Source: Hemicentrotus pulcherrimus (lineage: Eukaryota; Echinodermata; Echinoidea; Camarodonta; Strongylocentrotidae). From it: a stretch of 22,523 nt of DNA. Location: the NCBI GenBank assembly GCA_003118195.1, contig BEXV01000006.1, forward strand, positions 576,801-599,323, read 5' to 3'. The notes under the pieces are model-generated. The model did not search any database. It was not told the origin of the DNA and saw only the letters and a list, made by a program, of their open reading frames with translations. A program made the translations under genes and the position numbers. Shown here in pieces: positions 10,699-21,273 of this stretch (positions are counted from its first letter, which is position 1; each line of letters begins with the position of its first letter).

Positions 10699-12061
10699 AT
10701 CATAGTAGGCTAAGTGTACACAATGTACACTTTTAAAATTTCAAATTCTACATTTTCTGAATAGTGCACTCTATCATTTTTTACAACAGCAAGACTGCTT
10801 AGACTTCAGAGAAACACTTGTAATACTTTACAACATGTTCATGGGTCGAAATATGCCTGTATGGCATAGCCCAAATTAGTTTAATTTTTTAAAAAGGTAA
10901 AAATCAATTTTGCCTGATACCGAATTGGTTACTCCCAAAACTTTGGAAGAGAAAATATGGGTAACAGACAGTAAATTAGCAAAAATTACTAAAGTTAGGT
11001 TTGCAGGATAGTCTATAACCTTTAGTTTAGGTCACTGTTTTAAACTTCAAAGTTATTTTGTATTTTATATGGGCCGAGAAGATCATCATGCGACCATGTT
11101 TATGAAACTTGAAGAAGTTTAGCCAAAGCTGAAGTTGTAAATCACAGGCGATTTTAAGTTTAGCACAATAACTACAAGCAATGTTGCTTGGGTTCCATGT
11201 GAACATGTGAATCTTCTGCATTGTTTGTAACGTTGAGGTGTCGTAAACTTAAAGTTTAAAACAATGAAAGTCCCATGTGAACATGATTTCAGAGACAGGA
11301 GAGGCAATATCATGTATGATGTAGATATGGACAACAGGTTATAACTAATTATATTCCCTAGCCCTGTAAGTCCACCTTGACATTTTAGATTTACAAATAT
11401 ACTCTAAAAAGGTCACACAACTTTGACAGTCCTACATGTACCTCGGGAAATTGATAAGGATAAAGATTACAGATGGGGCTACAAAGAGTCAAACCTTATA
11501 CATCAAAAATAGAAAATGAAACAAATATTGAAAGTAGTAAAAAATATATATATATGTTAACAAAATTAAAAGTAGAGGGAGCATGCTACATGAATTGTTT
11601 TATAAAAAAAAAAGGATCTGGTGCAGTTGGTACATGTAATCCACTTGATCCACTTAATCAATACATTTCATGCCATTCCATACACCTTGTTTATGTAATG
11701 TACCTTGTAAAGAAAGTTTGTCCACAATGCTGCATAACTGCATGGATAGCAATTTTCATATTTTAAATCCAGTGAAAAAAAGAATAACAGCCCCTTCATT
11801 GTTCTGGATTTACAGTTACCGGTATATCAAAGTTCACATAGAGTACATTGTAGAAGGGTTTTACCAGTTGGTAAAGCAACAGTAATTGCCTCAACATGGA
11901 GGGTACTACATGGACAAATCTGGACCTACTGTTTACTGATGACATGACAAAAAGGGGCATACACAAATAGATTATGATTCTGTGGAACATCTTGCCAAGA
12001 ACTATACTTTTCAAACAGAAAAATACCCCCTTTTCGGTTAAAAACTTGAAGACAGGCTTAC
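10699..12061. other. INPP5A intron sequence downstream of the last visible exon
   Basis: No coding exon is recognisable. An imperfect inverted repeat (CACTGTTTTAAACTTCAAAG at 11033-11052 against its reverse complement within 11243-11266) suggests a worn fold-back element. The string CCATGTGAACATG occurs twice (near 11194 and 11273). The open frame crossing 11796-12071 on the minus strand is a shadow that overlaps the real exon out of frame. Confidence 0.5.
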
Positions 12062-12149
12062 CGTGAAACATTCTGGAGTCTTGAACTCTTTGTCCAGGAA
12101 AACGCTTGATCGGTCGAAGTCTTGGAGTGCCTCACTATCGTAAAGTTTC
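12062..12149 (-). CDS. INPP5A: INPP5A internal exon (third visible)
   Basis: This 88-bp minus-strand exon lies between acceptor CTCTGTTTCAG (AG at 12151-12150) and donor GTAAGCC (from 12061). Its first base completes a Gln codon begun in the previous exon. The other 87 bases give 29 codons, starting KLYDSEALQDF and ending PECFT, and the exon ends in phase 0. The peptide aligns gap-free with the vertebrate INPP5A segment that runs from 'ELLSSDAMKEY' to 'EHFT', with about 11 identities in 29 and many conservative changes. The reading frame used here is the only one consistent with the upstream exon, because the zero-phase frame meets TAG at the fifth codon. Downstream (leftward) exons for the rest of the catalytic domain and for the C-terminal prenylation signal expected in this family were not found. 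They may lie in the 10160-10698 gap or left of the window. Confidence 0.9.
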
Positions 12150-13398
12150 CTGAAACAGAGTGAAAATGAGGCAAAATAAAAAAGTGTTTTGTAACAATTT
12201 TAGAGGTGCACAATTAAGGCTCTCATCAATAGATATACATGTACAATGTACAGTGTACATGTACACTTCATACTCGTATAAAGTGTGATGGCATTATTAA
12301 AGAAGAAAAGAGATGTACATGTAGCAAGGCTGGTTTGCCACTAAAACAGTTTGGACCAGGGATAATGGTAAATACTGTTGGGAACCCATCTATACAAGTA
12401 TCTGTTGCATTTCAATAAAGATTAGAACAAAATTTGAGGTATCTACATGTACTGTACATGTATACATGTATGAAAATATTACTTTGTCCATTAGCGTCTT
12501 AATATGTTGAGTACCACCGACATCACCAACGAAAGAGAACATTCATATAATTTGTAAGTACTGTACAAGTGTCACATATTCATGCAAACTTCAAATTACT
12601 ATTAATTGATTCCATATATATCCATGTATGAATTTAGAAACCTGACAAATTTAAAGTTCATACATGTTCATGTGTACTATATTTAATACATGGAGCCTTC
12701 ACTATTTAAGTGAAGTCCAATACTTTCATTATACATGTATGTTCGAAAGTGTTCATAATATCCTGTGATGACAAATTCATCACTATGACAAGTTCATCAC
12801 CAGGGGTAAACTCGTGCACAATCAGCCTTGCATCAAGAATATCCTGTGTACCATCAAAATAAACTAGTTTGTTGCCACAGCAACAGTGTCTATCATAAAC
12901 CAATTACTCTGTGTTGCCAGTTTGCAGCAACCGGCCACCGAAACATGCACGCCAACGAGAACTTCCCATTTTGCTCACCTGGGACTGCAATCAGACACGA
13001 TCAATATCAACTACACCAATATAAATGTGACCTCTTGAGCAAATTTCAACAAGGACGCAAATGGCAGGCAGGCTTGCATTGCCTCGCACAAGGATGTTAA
13101 TCCATTCTGTGAAAACCCAAGAAATATTAGGCATCCCAGGCTTCATTCTTTTGATGTATGTTTTGAGTTCTTTTCATGATAGAAAATACTTACATGTACT
13201 CATTGAAGCACATTACACATAATTAATTGATAGCAAACAACTTTGTACTAAAATATATAGCTGAGCAATAAGCAGCCACCTAGAGGTGTGATGGAGTCCT
13301 TTCATCTACATGTACTTGTCATGTCCTCCTTCCCCTATCCTTTCCTTTAAATGTACCCGGTCTGTTTCCTTTCCCCTTTATTTCATTTTTTCTGCCAT
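12150..13398. other. INPP5A intron, first part, with a non-AT-rich block
   Basis: TACATGTA tracts lie at 12236-12264 and 12444-12470. From about 12760 to 13110 the sequence is less AT-rich, with paired strings such as GACAARTTCATCAC (twice near 12770-12800), GTTGCCACAGCAAC and a CAGGTGAGC on the minus strand. The open frames across it have no recognisable domain. It reads more like an old dispersed repeat than an exon. Confidence 0.4.
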
Positions 13399-13903
13399 TT
13401 AAAGGGAAAGTCCACCCTGAACTTAAGTTGTTTTTAATAAAAGCAGAACATTGAGAGAAACATATCAGTGAAGGTTTGACGAAAATCCGACAAAGGATAC
13501 AAAAGTTATGAATTTTTAAAGTTTTCATTTTGTGACGTCACTTGGGAGCTGCTCTCCATATGCTGTGTACTGTAATTTCCATAAATTGCCCCCTTTTCAT
13601 GGTTCTTTATGAAAGAATAGATCTATTTCATAGAGGCGTGTATAAAAGCATGTGTCTGATGATGTATCGAATGCACAGATAAAATAATAATTATTTTTCT
13701 GAGAAAATGGCAATTTATGGAATTTACAGTACACAACGTATATAGGAGAGCAGCTCGCATGTGACGTCACAAAATTAAAACTTTAAAAATTCATAACTTT
13801 TGTATCCTTTGTCGGATTTTCGTCAAACCTTCACTGATATGTTTCTCTCACTGTTCTGCTTTTATTAAAAACAACTTAAGTTCAGGGTGGACTTTCCCTT
13901 TAA
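13399..13903. mobile_element. Large TTAA-flanked fold-back element (505 bp)
   Basis: TTAA at 13399-13402 and 13900-13903 bound two inverted arms of about 190 bp each (13403-13591 and 13709-13899) around a loop of about 118 bp. The outermost bases are AGGGAAAGTCCACCCTGAAC in both arms, and the arms match closely to their inner ends (CCATAAATTGCC / GGCAATTTATGG). Each arm carries one TGACGTCA (13533-13540 and 13762-13769). No protein frame is present. Long arms and TTAA target sites mark a non-autonomous piggyBac-like fold-back. It lies within the 4.87-kb INPP5A intron. Confidence 0.92.
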
Positions 13904-14947
13904 TGGGAAGGGCACGTACCGCACCCCATGTCCCTCTTAGCAATGCCACTACTGAACATTACAATCGTTTACAATCTTCTTTGCTGTCCCTTTCTCTCTC
14001 TCTCCTTCACTTTTCTCCCCCTCACCCTTGGCATGTGCCCCCATTCAGTAATTAGGGCACTATACACATCATGGATTTACAGCTAGAACGGCATTCAATT
14101 ATCTCTATAAAAAAAAATACTGGTACATGCAAATCAATGCCCTTCTGGCTCCGACAGAGGATAGCCTACAACATGTAGAGACCATAGATTCCAATTTATA
14201 TTTATAATATTTCAGTGTATAAACCTGTCAACAAAATTAACTTCTCTCAAGGTGCACTCTGATGGATGTACTTGTTCGGAGCATGAAATCCAAATGCCAA
14301 GGGTACCTGACATCAGTTTTTGATTAATCTCTCAGGCGAGCCACAAAAATCAAATTAAATTGTGGCCCAGCACTGAGTAGGGTATTCATTATTCAATGTA
14401 TAAAAATTGTTTGTGCGTCCACGGAAACTCTTTTCTGACTCGTTTTCCAATCACATGCAATGAGAATTACTCACATCAGTTCTGACCTGGGATTGTGGGG
14501 GGGGGGGGTGCCCAAGGAAGAAAGTGCGAATTACACCTTATTAAAATATATTGATGGAAATGGCACACGTTTCAGCTAGTTGTTAATATTCCATTCTTTT
14601 GCTTGATAATTTTTGGTTCAGCGAACGGTTTTTAAAATTTGTAATTCCAATCATTAATATCTTGAAAATCAGACAGTCGATGGGCTTGTAAAAGTCATGG
14701 AGTTCCTGACTGACCTACATGTAAAGGGTTTATAATTATCATTGCAGCATGAGCTAAATCAAGGATTATTTCTAAAGGATCTTAGACAAAGTTACCGGAT
14801 CCCTTTAACATTTTAGCCTGTGCTTGTTTTTATTTTTTCATTCATTCATCTATTTCTTTTCGTTTCATTTTCATCTGTATTTTTGTCTTAATGTTCCAAA
14901 CACTTTTGATGAGCAGTCCACCATCGCTCCCAAAGTTGCTAGACTGT
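13904..14947. other. INPP5A intron sequence
   Basis: No exon is seen. It includes a run of 12 G (14497-14508), a GCCCTTCTGGCTC string (14139-14151) shared with two other sites, and CCCT-TTAA at 14811-14818, which resembles a right-hand transposon end without a detected partner. Confidence 0.4.
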
Positions 14948-15013
14948 ACCTATAAAGAACCAAATCATATTCTACGCTTGACCTTTAAAGAACCAAATCA
15001 TATTCTACGCTTG
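14948..15013. repeat. 33-bp tandem duplication
   Basis: Two adjacent copies (14948-14980 and 14981-15013) of ACCTWTAAAGAACCAAATCA followed by TATTCTACGCTTG differ at one position (14952 A, 14985 T). Near-identity implies a recent duplication. Confidence 0.95.
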
Positions 15014-15016
15014 CAG

Positions 15017-15204
15017 ACAATATGGACCACACATCATCCTGTAAAGTGATTCCAAGGCACCTGCCTGTGAGATGCTTATCCAACTCTGCGCATCCATCAA
15101 ATTTGCAAGATGGAGATGATATTTACATTATTCATAACAAACTTGGCAGGGCCCAGCCAGAAGTATCACGCCACTTCAAGAGAAGCGTGCAGGCACACGG
15201 GCTG
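15017..15204 (+). other. Doubtful plus-strand exon candidate
   Basis: This candidate lies just after the tandem duplication, antisense to INPP5A. It follows a fair acceptor (TACGCTTGCAG, AG at 15015-15016) and ends before GTAAAA at 15205. An open frame starts with ATG at 15022 (MDHTSSCKVIPRHL) and runs to a stop at 15217-15219. Composition is less AT-rich than the surroundings. I recognise no protein family and see no partner exon, so chance is the simplest explanation. Confidence 0.15.
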
Positions 15205-15513
15205 GTAAAAGCAAGATAAGAGTCTCAATAAATTTATGATCGCCGAAAGCTGAATACATGTACATGTAGTTATTCGGTATGAGCATTCTTAATATGTGTA
15301 GAAAGAGAAAGTGGCATTTTAATATTTCAGAAACATGCCTTCCGTGTAGCATTATGAAATAACACTGTACTACTAGGCACTGCCCCAATAGTAAGCCCTA
15401 CTTAGAAAAAAATATCATGAATAGTTCTTATACAGTAGTTCTCATATAACCATAGAATGAGAAACAATCTCATTCAATGTAGAAAAGCGACTGAGGCATT
15501 CATCCCTTGTAAA

Positions 15514-15817
15514 TTGAGATGAACTTGTACAGTATTTATACAATAATATTTCTAAATTTACAACAAATTTCCGACCTAAAGAGCACATCTGATCAGAAAT
15601 TTAAAATAAAATCATAAATGTACATGTAAATCATTCCTACTACTTTTCCTAGTAAGAGTAATAATTTGAGATGAACTTGTACAGTATTTATAGATGTGCA
15701 TTGTAGCGCTGCTCTGCAGAAGAAAACAAAAAAATCTAAAATTTCAACAAATTTCTGACCTAATGAGCACATCCAATAAGAATTTTACAATAAAGTCAAA
15801 ACTACATGTACCTGTAC
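15514..15817. repeat. Diverged 152-bp direct duplication
   Basis: TTGAGATGAACTTGTACAGT starts at both 15514 and 15666. The two copies stay recognisably parallel through CAACAAATTTCNGACCTAA and GAGCACATC to the TACATGTA motif at each end. The second copy has an insert-like segment (TGTAGCGCTGCTCTGCAG) near 15700. Confidence 0.85.
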
Positions 15818-17019
15818 ATACATGGAAATACTTTTCTCAAGAATAATGTACACCGCTTTTAACATTTGCCTCCCATCACCTTGCGATAGACTTGATACTA
15901 TATTTTATTCAAAAGCCAAATAGGCACTATAAAAAAAAAAGTGCTATCAGTTCCTTACCATCAGGTAATACGAAATTTCAGATGTATTTGGATTTTGAAG
16001 CAACCTGAGTAAATTGAGTACATGTACATGTAGGATGCATGTGTAGTGAGGGATAACCAGCAAAAGTGCAATATCCTTCTCCCATCAGGTAACAGCTAAA
16101 GAGCCTCCGGTGGAAAATGCAATTACTGTCTCCAACAAGCATCGTTAATCAATCTTTATTCAATTATCCTCCAACTAAAAAAAATTACATTGATAAATTA
16201 CTCTTCCCTTTTAACGTTTTTAGCAGTGTATGGAGAAAAAGAAAATCCTGCCTGTACAGCGTATGCTTTTTATGACAATGGCCTTTCCAAGTTGCATTTT
16301 CTTCTTTCATAATCTCATTTGAAATGAAATATATTAAAATGATCTAAAATTTGCAGGTATACATGTACACTGAACATGTTTATGTAGGTTTCAAAATAAA
16401 TGCCACCGCTTTAATAATGCAAGCTCAGTTGTTGTTTTTTAATCCGTAATTTAAGAAAAAATTCCGTAATTCTGTAATGATCGTTAATTTCCGTGCCAAT
16501 TACAGGAAATCTGTACTAGTTGGCAGCTCTGTAGTTGACAATGGATATATATTCTTTTTCATTCCAATATACATGTATGAAAACTATGAACATAAAAATG
16601 AACATGAAAATGTATATTTCAAAGTTTAAGAACTTTTAAGGACAAACATGCAGTCACTAAATTCAATGGGTTTAAACTTTTGTAAAATAAAGCTTCATAA
16701 TCAAAGGTAAAACATAAGATTTTCCAGCAAAATTTGAATCAGAGTTCTAAAAAGCTGATAAAAATAATCATGATTAAATTTCTTATTAGTGATATTTGCT
16801 TTGAAGAAACCACACACAAATAAAAGTTATCATCATCATCATTGTTAATTTTTTTTATTTTTTTATATAGAGATACTTACAGTGTGTAATTCAGTATTTA
16901 TCTTCCTTACATGTACATAAAACAGAAATACCAAGTTTTTGTTAGATCCTGAACTGTATGTTAGATAGCACCTTTATCCATGTTTATACTTAATAATTCA
17001 AATAGAAAGGAATACTTAC
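15818..17019. other. INPP5A intron sequence
   Basis: AT-rich, with no exon or transposon ends seen. Minor features are CCGTAATT repeated near 16445-16475 and scattered TACATGTA motifs. Confidence 0.5.
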
Positions 17020-17120
17020 TGAACAAAGTTGTCAACATGTTGCATGCTGACTTCAAAGTCCTTCCCTCCAAGTTCTTGGCAGTGTAGGGCGATGAAATGG
17101 GGCTCTAATCTCTTTATCGT
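17020..17120 (-). CDS. INPP5A: INPP5A internal exon (second visible): catalytic-domain segment with the HCQE motif
   Basis: This 101-bp minus-strand exon is bounded by acceptor TTTGTTTAG (AG at 17122-17121) and donor GTAAGTATT (from 17019). It enters in phase 0 and leaves two bases (CA) that are completed by the next exon. The 33 full codons contain EPHFIALHCQELGGKDFE. This closely matches PHFMALHCQEFGGKNYE of vertebrate INPP5A and is the most diagnostic stretch in the window. The Glu of the QE motif is the conserved metal-coordinating residue of the endonuclease/exonuclease/phosphatase fold shared by inositol 5-phosphatases. HCQE in place of the usual G-x-Q-E points to the type I enzyme rather than to synaptojanin, OCRL or SHIP types. 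It is separated from the upstream exon by a 1.33-kb intron and from the downstream one by 4.87 kb. No stop or frameshift is seen. Confidence 0.93.
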
Positions 17121-18454
17121 CTAAACAAATGAAAACAGAAATAATTTAAATGTTTGCTTGTTTACAAATAAGAATTGAATTGGATTGAATTGATAAGGGT
17201 TACTGAACAATATTCGTCATCGAAGCTACTTGCACATATCGATGGATCTTGAATGTACAGATAAAAATGCAAGATATGAAATGTACAATGCAAAAATGGC
17301 CTACATGTAATTAGGAAAATAAATAAAGTTAATCAAACTTCAAAATAAACTGTACCTTGAAATAGAACATGACTATATTATACATGTAAATAAAACCCCG
17401 ACTATCAAGTCTCAACATGTGGTTAGGGCACAAGATTACCGGTAATGAGAAAGGGTGTGCATGAATCAATTAACCTTTGTACACTGTACATGTACATGTA
17501 CATTGTGGTGAATGTAAAAAAAAACAAGTTGGTTTTAGAATTTAGATAGTTAATTCATTTGTTTGGGAAACAACATAAGATCTCCGTCCAAGCTTAAATC
17601 ACGAGCTTGATGTTTTGCTTTTTGCTTTTAATACATAAACAATAACTAATTCACTGATCTTCATATTCCAATCCAAAAATATGGGGAAGAAAGAACTTCT
17701 TTTTTAATTTTTCAAGCCAAAATATTCTGTATTGAATAAAGTATGATCTACACGGATGTCAATCTATAGTACAATCTAGTTTGTATATTGTACATGTATC
17801 TTTGTATTGGATTTTTCTTAATAGGCCTAATACATGTAGGTTTGGTCACTTCCATATTTAGAAGCGGATTGGATCTTGGTTGCAGTAACCAATTGAACAG
17901 CTTATTCTGACAATTTTTGTTGTTTTTTTACAACTATAAATGTGTAGTTCTTTTGACTGAGAGCCTCTAAAAACATAACAGTTGGAATTGACTTTTAATT
18001 GTCTTGCTTTTTAAACAGCAATCACGGCATCATTTAATGAATCATCAGCTGCCAAATGGGGGCTGGGAATTTTGGCAGCCCCTGGTGCCGAAGTAATCCA
18101 TAATTCTATATACATGTACATGTACATGTACAGTATGAACATGTACTGCACCTACTAATTTTCTCCTCTTCGCCCCCCCCCNTGGATATATACATGTATA
18201 TATTTTTTTAATCTTTGAAAGTCATCAACAAGCTAATTCTTATTATTATTAGGTACTGTACATGTGCATTGTCACTAAGGTCTATTAACATCACAATTTC
18301 ATTATACAATGTATTTTCTAAAATCATGATTATCATACTGAGATTGACATGCCTATTATAATACAATATCTACTGAACCATACTAAGAATTTCTAACCAC
18401 AATATCATGATAATGAACAGGGGGAAAATTTGGGAAATGTTAATGTTAACTTAC
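17121..18454. other. INPP5A intron (1.33 kb)
   Basis: AT-rich intron between two firmly placed exons. It holds TACATGTA tracts (17479-17503, 18111-18131), ACCGGTAA near 17439, and a run of 9 C (18173-18181) followed by a single N at 18182. That N is probably a miscalled homopolymer base. Confidence 0.75.
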
Positions 18455-18496
18455 CTCATATAATTTGTCTAACCAGATAGACATCATGTGCACAGG
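18455..18496 (-). CDS. INPP5A: INPP5A internal exon (first visible): inositol polyphosphate 5-phosphatase, N-terminal region
   Basis: This is a 42-bp exon read on the minus strand. It has a clear acceptor (TTTCTTTAG, AG at 18498-18497) and donor (GTAAGT from 18454). It encodes exactly 14 codons, PVHMMSIWLDKLYE, and both ends are in phase 0. The peptide lines up without gaps with the stretch of vertebrate INPP5A that runs from the Pro after the 'GSLFDD' segment to the 'WLREFYQ' segment (recalled from family knowledge); the shared pattern is W-L-x-[KR]-[LF]-Y. INPP5A removes the 5-phosphate of Ins(1,4,5)P3 and Ins(1,3,4,5)P4 and so ends IP3-driven calcium release. The preceding exon, with the start codon and the first catalytic motif, was not found in 18497-22523. 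A 42-bp exon alone would be weak evidence. The call rests on its exact phase and homology fit to the next exon. Confidence 0.8.
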
Positions 18497-19798
18497 CTAA
18501 AGAAATTTTAAAGGAAAAGAAAAAGAAAAGAAAAGAAAAGAAAATAATAGTCAAGCACACATTCATAGAAAAATAGAGCATTTCAGAGAATGGAAACAAT
18601 ATGAACCATTAATCAAAGTTACACCATTTTACTATCCTTTATCATTTTTTGTAATACATGTACATGTACATGAGGCAATGAAATGTATTTCACTTTGAGT
18701 ATCTACAACAGAATTAATTAATTTAAGTGATCCCATTGAACCAGGGAATTTACATCTTTGTATCATATTGACACTTTCCAAGAATAATTCAACAATGCAC
18801 TCACTAAATTATGTTTTTTTTTTTGGCTATGTTTCACTTCCTTGTTATAGATAGATAGATAGTTTATAGAATTTCCAAAGAGTGTAACACCCTATTGAAA
18901 ATGATTATAATATACATGTTCATACAATACCGGTACACACTATTCAGAATATTGTCCATTAAGTTGAACTTAAGAGATATATGTAGTGGCGTAGCCTATG
19001 GAAAAGCAGAGCTTGTTTTGTATATCAAATATGTTTAGAAAATTTGAATCTTTTGGAATTTTTGTTGTTGTTTTTTCTTGTTGTTTATGTTACTTTTGTT
19101 GTTGATGGTGTTTACATAAATCATACAATGGTTGATGTCTACATGCACTTCAGAAGCTACTTTATTGTATGAAAAATTTCTGGCAGGGGTTACAAAATAT
19201 AACAAATAAAGGTCTGAAAAAATGGGCTTCCATACTCACTTCTCTTTTTAGTATTGTGTATCAAGAAACATTTGAAAAAAACAATTAGATATATTTTTTT
19301 GGATTTGACTTTTACATGATTTCATGTTACTTCTTCCCGTAATACTGTCTGAAAGATTGAAACATATCAAATTACCTAACTATAAATGTATCTTTTATTC
19401 ACTTGAACTTGTACATGAAGCCACAATAATGACTGTGGTTTTAAATGGAAACTACACTATATATAAAGCAGCCCTTTTCAACTTTGATATTTAAACAATT
19501 TATTAAAAATCCTGAGTCTCCTTGATTACACAATCTTGGATCCTGATCCAAGAAGATGACCTTTCTACAGGAAGTTCAGGCGAGAATCACCGATCTGCTA
19601 AGAATAGACCAGACCCCCTGAATGAAACCGATCCAGAAAAATATTGCCCCTCAAAGATTTCTAGAAAATACTTGTACAAGTTGGTAAAATGTTTGTTAAG
19701 TGTACCAATCACAGACAAATGCTATGGTCTGTATAGTACATGTACGTACATGTAGGAGTTCTATCATTATACGTTACTCAAGATATGTGCTCCAAATA
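18497..19798. other. 5' intron of INPP5A, first part
   Basis: An AAAAG-rich simple repeat lies at 18506-18544 next to the exon, TACATG tracts at 18655-18672 and a GATA run near 18848-18862. The plus-strand open frame at 19522-19755 has a hydrophilic, acid-rich start and an internal CTTTCTACAG|GAAG that could be an acceptor. It has no recognised family, and I do not call it an exon. Confidence 0.5.
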
Positions 19799-20116
19799 TT
19801 AAAGCCTCTCTAAAGTGTTGGGAGCCCCAAATATTTGATGGGAAAATTTCACTTAAATTGTATCATAATGTGAAAGAGGGTGTCATTTATAGCCACATTT
19901 CTGCAAGGATTTTCAAAACAAATGTGTTTGAAGTCGAATCATGATGAAAGAATACAACATTTCAGTTTTCTGTGTACAACAGAAAATCCAAATTATTATT
20001 ATTCTTTTATCAATAGTTGTCTTCAAACACATTTGGGGGAATATGGGGGGGGGGGGAATTCTGCCATTAAATTTGTTAGCGGGTTTGGGGCTACCAACAC
20101 TTTAGAGGGACTTTAA
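19799..20116. mobile_element. TTAA-flanked inverted-repeat element (318 bp)
   Basis: TTAA at 19799-19802 is followed by AGCCTCTCTAAAGTGTTGGG and then AGCCCCAAA. The right end, reversed from TTAA at 20113-20116, reads AGTCCCTCTAAAGTGTTGGT then AGCCCCAAA, about 26 of 29 matching. Inside is a second perfect 14-bp inverted pair (AAATGTGTTTGAAG at 19920-19933, its reverse complement at 20021-20034) and a run of 12 G (20045-20056). It is non-coding, and the TTAA flanks suggest piggyBac-like mobilisation. Confidence 0.8.
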
Positions 20117-20777
20117 AGCAAATTTAGAATGCTGGTACACTCTTTAATAATTGACTTGTGATTAGACGAGTAGACTACCCGTACTTGTAAATGTTTGAAT
20201 AGAAAAGGGCCTATAGTGTACAGAACCTACACTTTACAGTGCAAGTACTGTAAGTCTGGCCTGGGTTCTGAGAATGAGAAAATGAGAAATCTGCCTCCAA
20301 ATTAGAAACTTGTTCGACAAATAACAATTTCCTGGCTGTAATTGTCAAAACTGTGCTAAGTTTTATATCCATAAGAAGACCCACATTTCATTGAACTTGA
20401 ATAATGCCATTTGTATTTCTTTGATTACAAAAGTCAAATCTGCAAAAGTGTTTAATACTTACATGTACATGTATGTTGACATTTAATGTTGAGAATGAGT
20501 AAATGTATACAGCACATACATGTACATGTACATGTTCATGTACATACATGTATAATGTACAGTAATGAAAATATGGACAAATCATAAAAAAACTTGTAGA
20601 GATAATCTGCATTATGAACTGTATACCGTACTGTACATGTACATGTAGATTATAATAGTATTTCAATCACTTTTTAAATTAATATTACTTTTTCCTCCCT
20701 TGCAGTTGCAAGGTCATGAACTTTCAAAGTGTTGTTTACTATTCAAAAGAGAGAAGTGCCCCCTTTCCATTTCTCAA
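20117..20777. other. Non-coding sequence with the densest TACATG tract
   Basis: No exon is seen. The tract at 20517-20552 strings together several TACATGTA palindromes, with another at 20632-20648. An open frame on the minus strand here (20388-20666), rich in HVHVHV, is a by-product of that repeat. Confidence 0.5.
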
Positions 20778-21273
20778 TAGGCCCGTCTTCACTATCTCGG
20801 GATTGCCAAATATCCAGCTATTTGAACTATCCCGATCGAAAACTATCCAGCTATTTTCGTTTTCATTAGACCGTAGTACATGTAGCAAATTAGCTGGATA
20901 GTTGGTCGGGATAATATCCCAAGATATCTCGGTCTAGTTTGCAAAATATCCCACTATTTCCGAACTAGCGGGATAGTTTGCGACCGTCTTCATTAGACCG
21001 AAGTACGGAGTCAAATATCCCGATCCCATCATGCAAAACGATTTCCGGTTCGCACATGCGATCTACATTATACCGCTCAGTGCGCTAGTACAACCACTGA
21101 CCTCGAGTAAACACGGAAAACCGCAAACTAGACCGAGATATTTTGGGATATTATCCCGACCAACTATCCAGCTAATTTGCTACTTCGGTCTAGTGAAGAC
21201 GCAAATAGCTGGATAGCTTTCGATCGGGATAGTTCAAAATAGCTGGATATTTGGCAATCTCGAGACACGCCTA
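20778..21273. mobile_element. TA-flanked inverted-repeat element with symmetrical internal decamers
   Basis: The left end is TA-GGCCCGTCTTCACTATCTCG leading to GGATTGCCAAATATCC. The right end, reversed, is TA-GGCGTGTCTCGAGATTGCC leading to AAATATCC, shortened by about 9 bp. The arms match closely over roughly 170 bp each. The decamer TATCCAGCTA or its complement occurs six times, three per arm (20811, 20844, 20891, 21165, 21206, 21240), and TCTAGACCGA-like strings also recur. Terminal bases relate it to the elements at 2428 and 9037. It is unusually rich in CpG for the window (for example 21020-21125), which may indicate a younger insertion. No transposase frame is present. Confidence 0.88.

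Noticed and set aside
9963..10713. Long open frames on both strands (up to 246 codons)
   Set aside because: They consist mostly of unknown bases from the gap plus a poly-C run read as Pro or Gly.
12706..13100. Overlapping open frames on both strands with fairly balanced composition
   Set aside because: No recognisable family and no consistent splice pair. The paired strings GACAARTTCATCAC and GTTGCCACAGCAAC suggest an old repeat, and the block falls inside a firmly placed INPP5A intron.
19522..19755. Plus-strand 77-codon acidic frame as a gene
   Set aside because: No family recognised, no strong start context, and the second half is AT-rich and ends in a TACATGTA tract. A single chance frame explains it.
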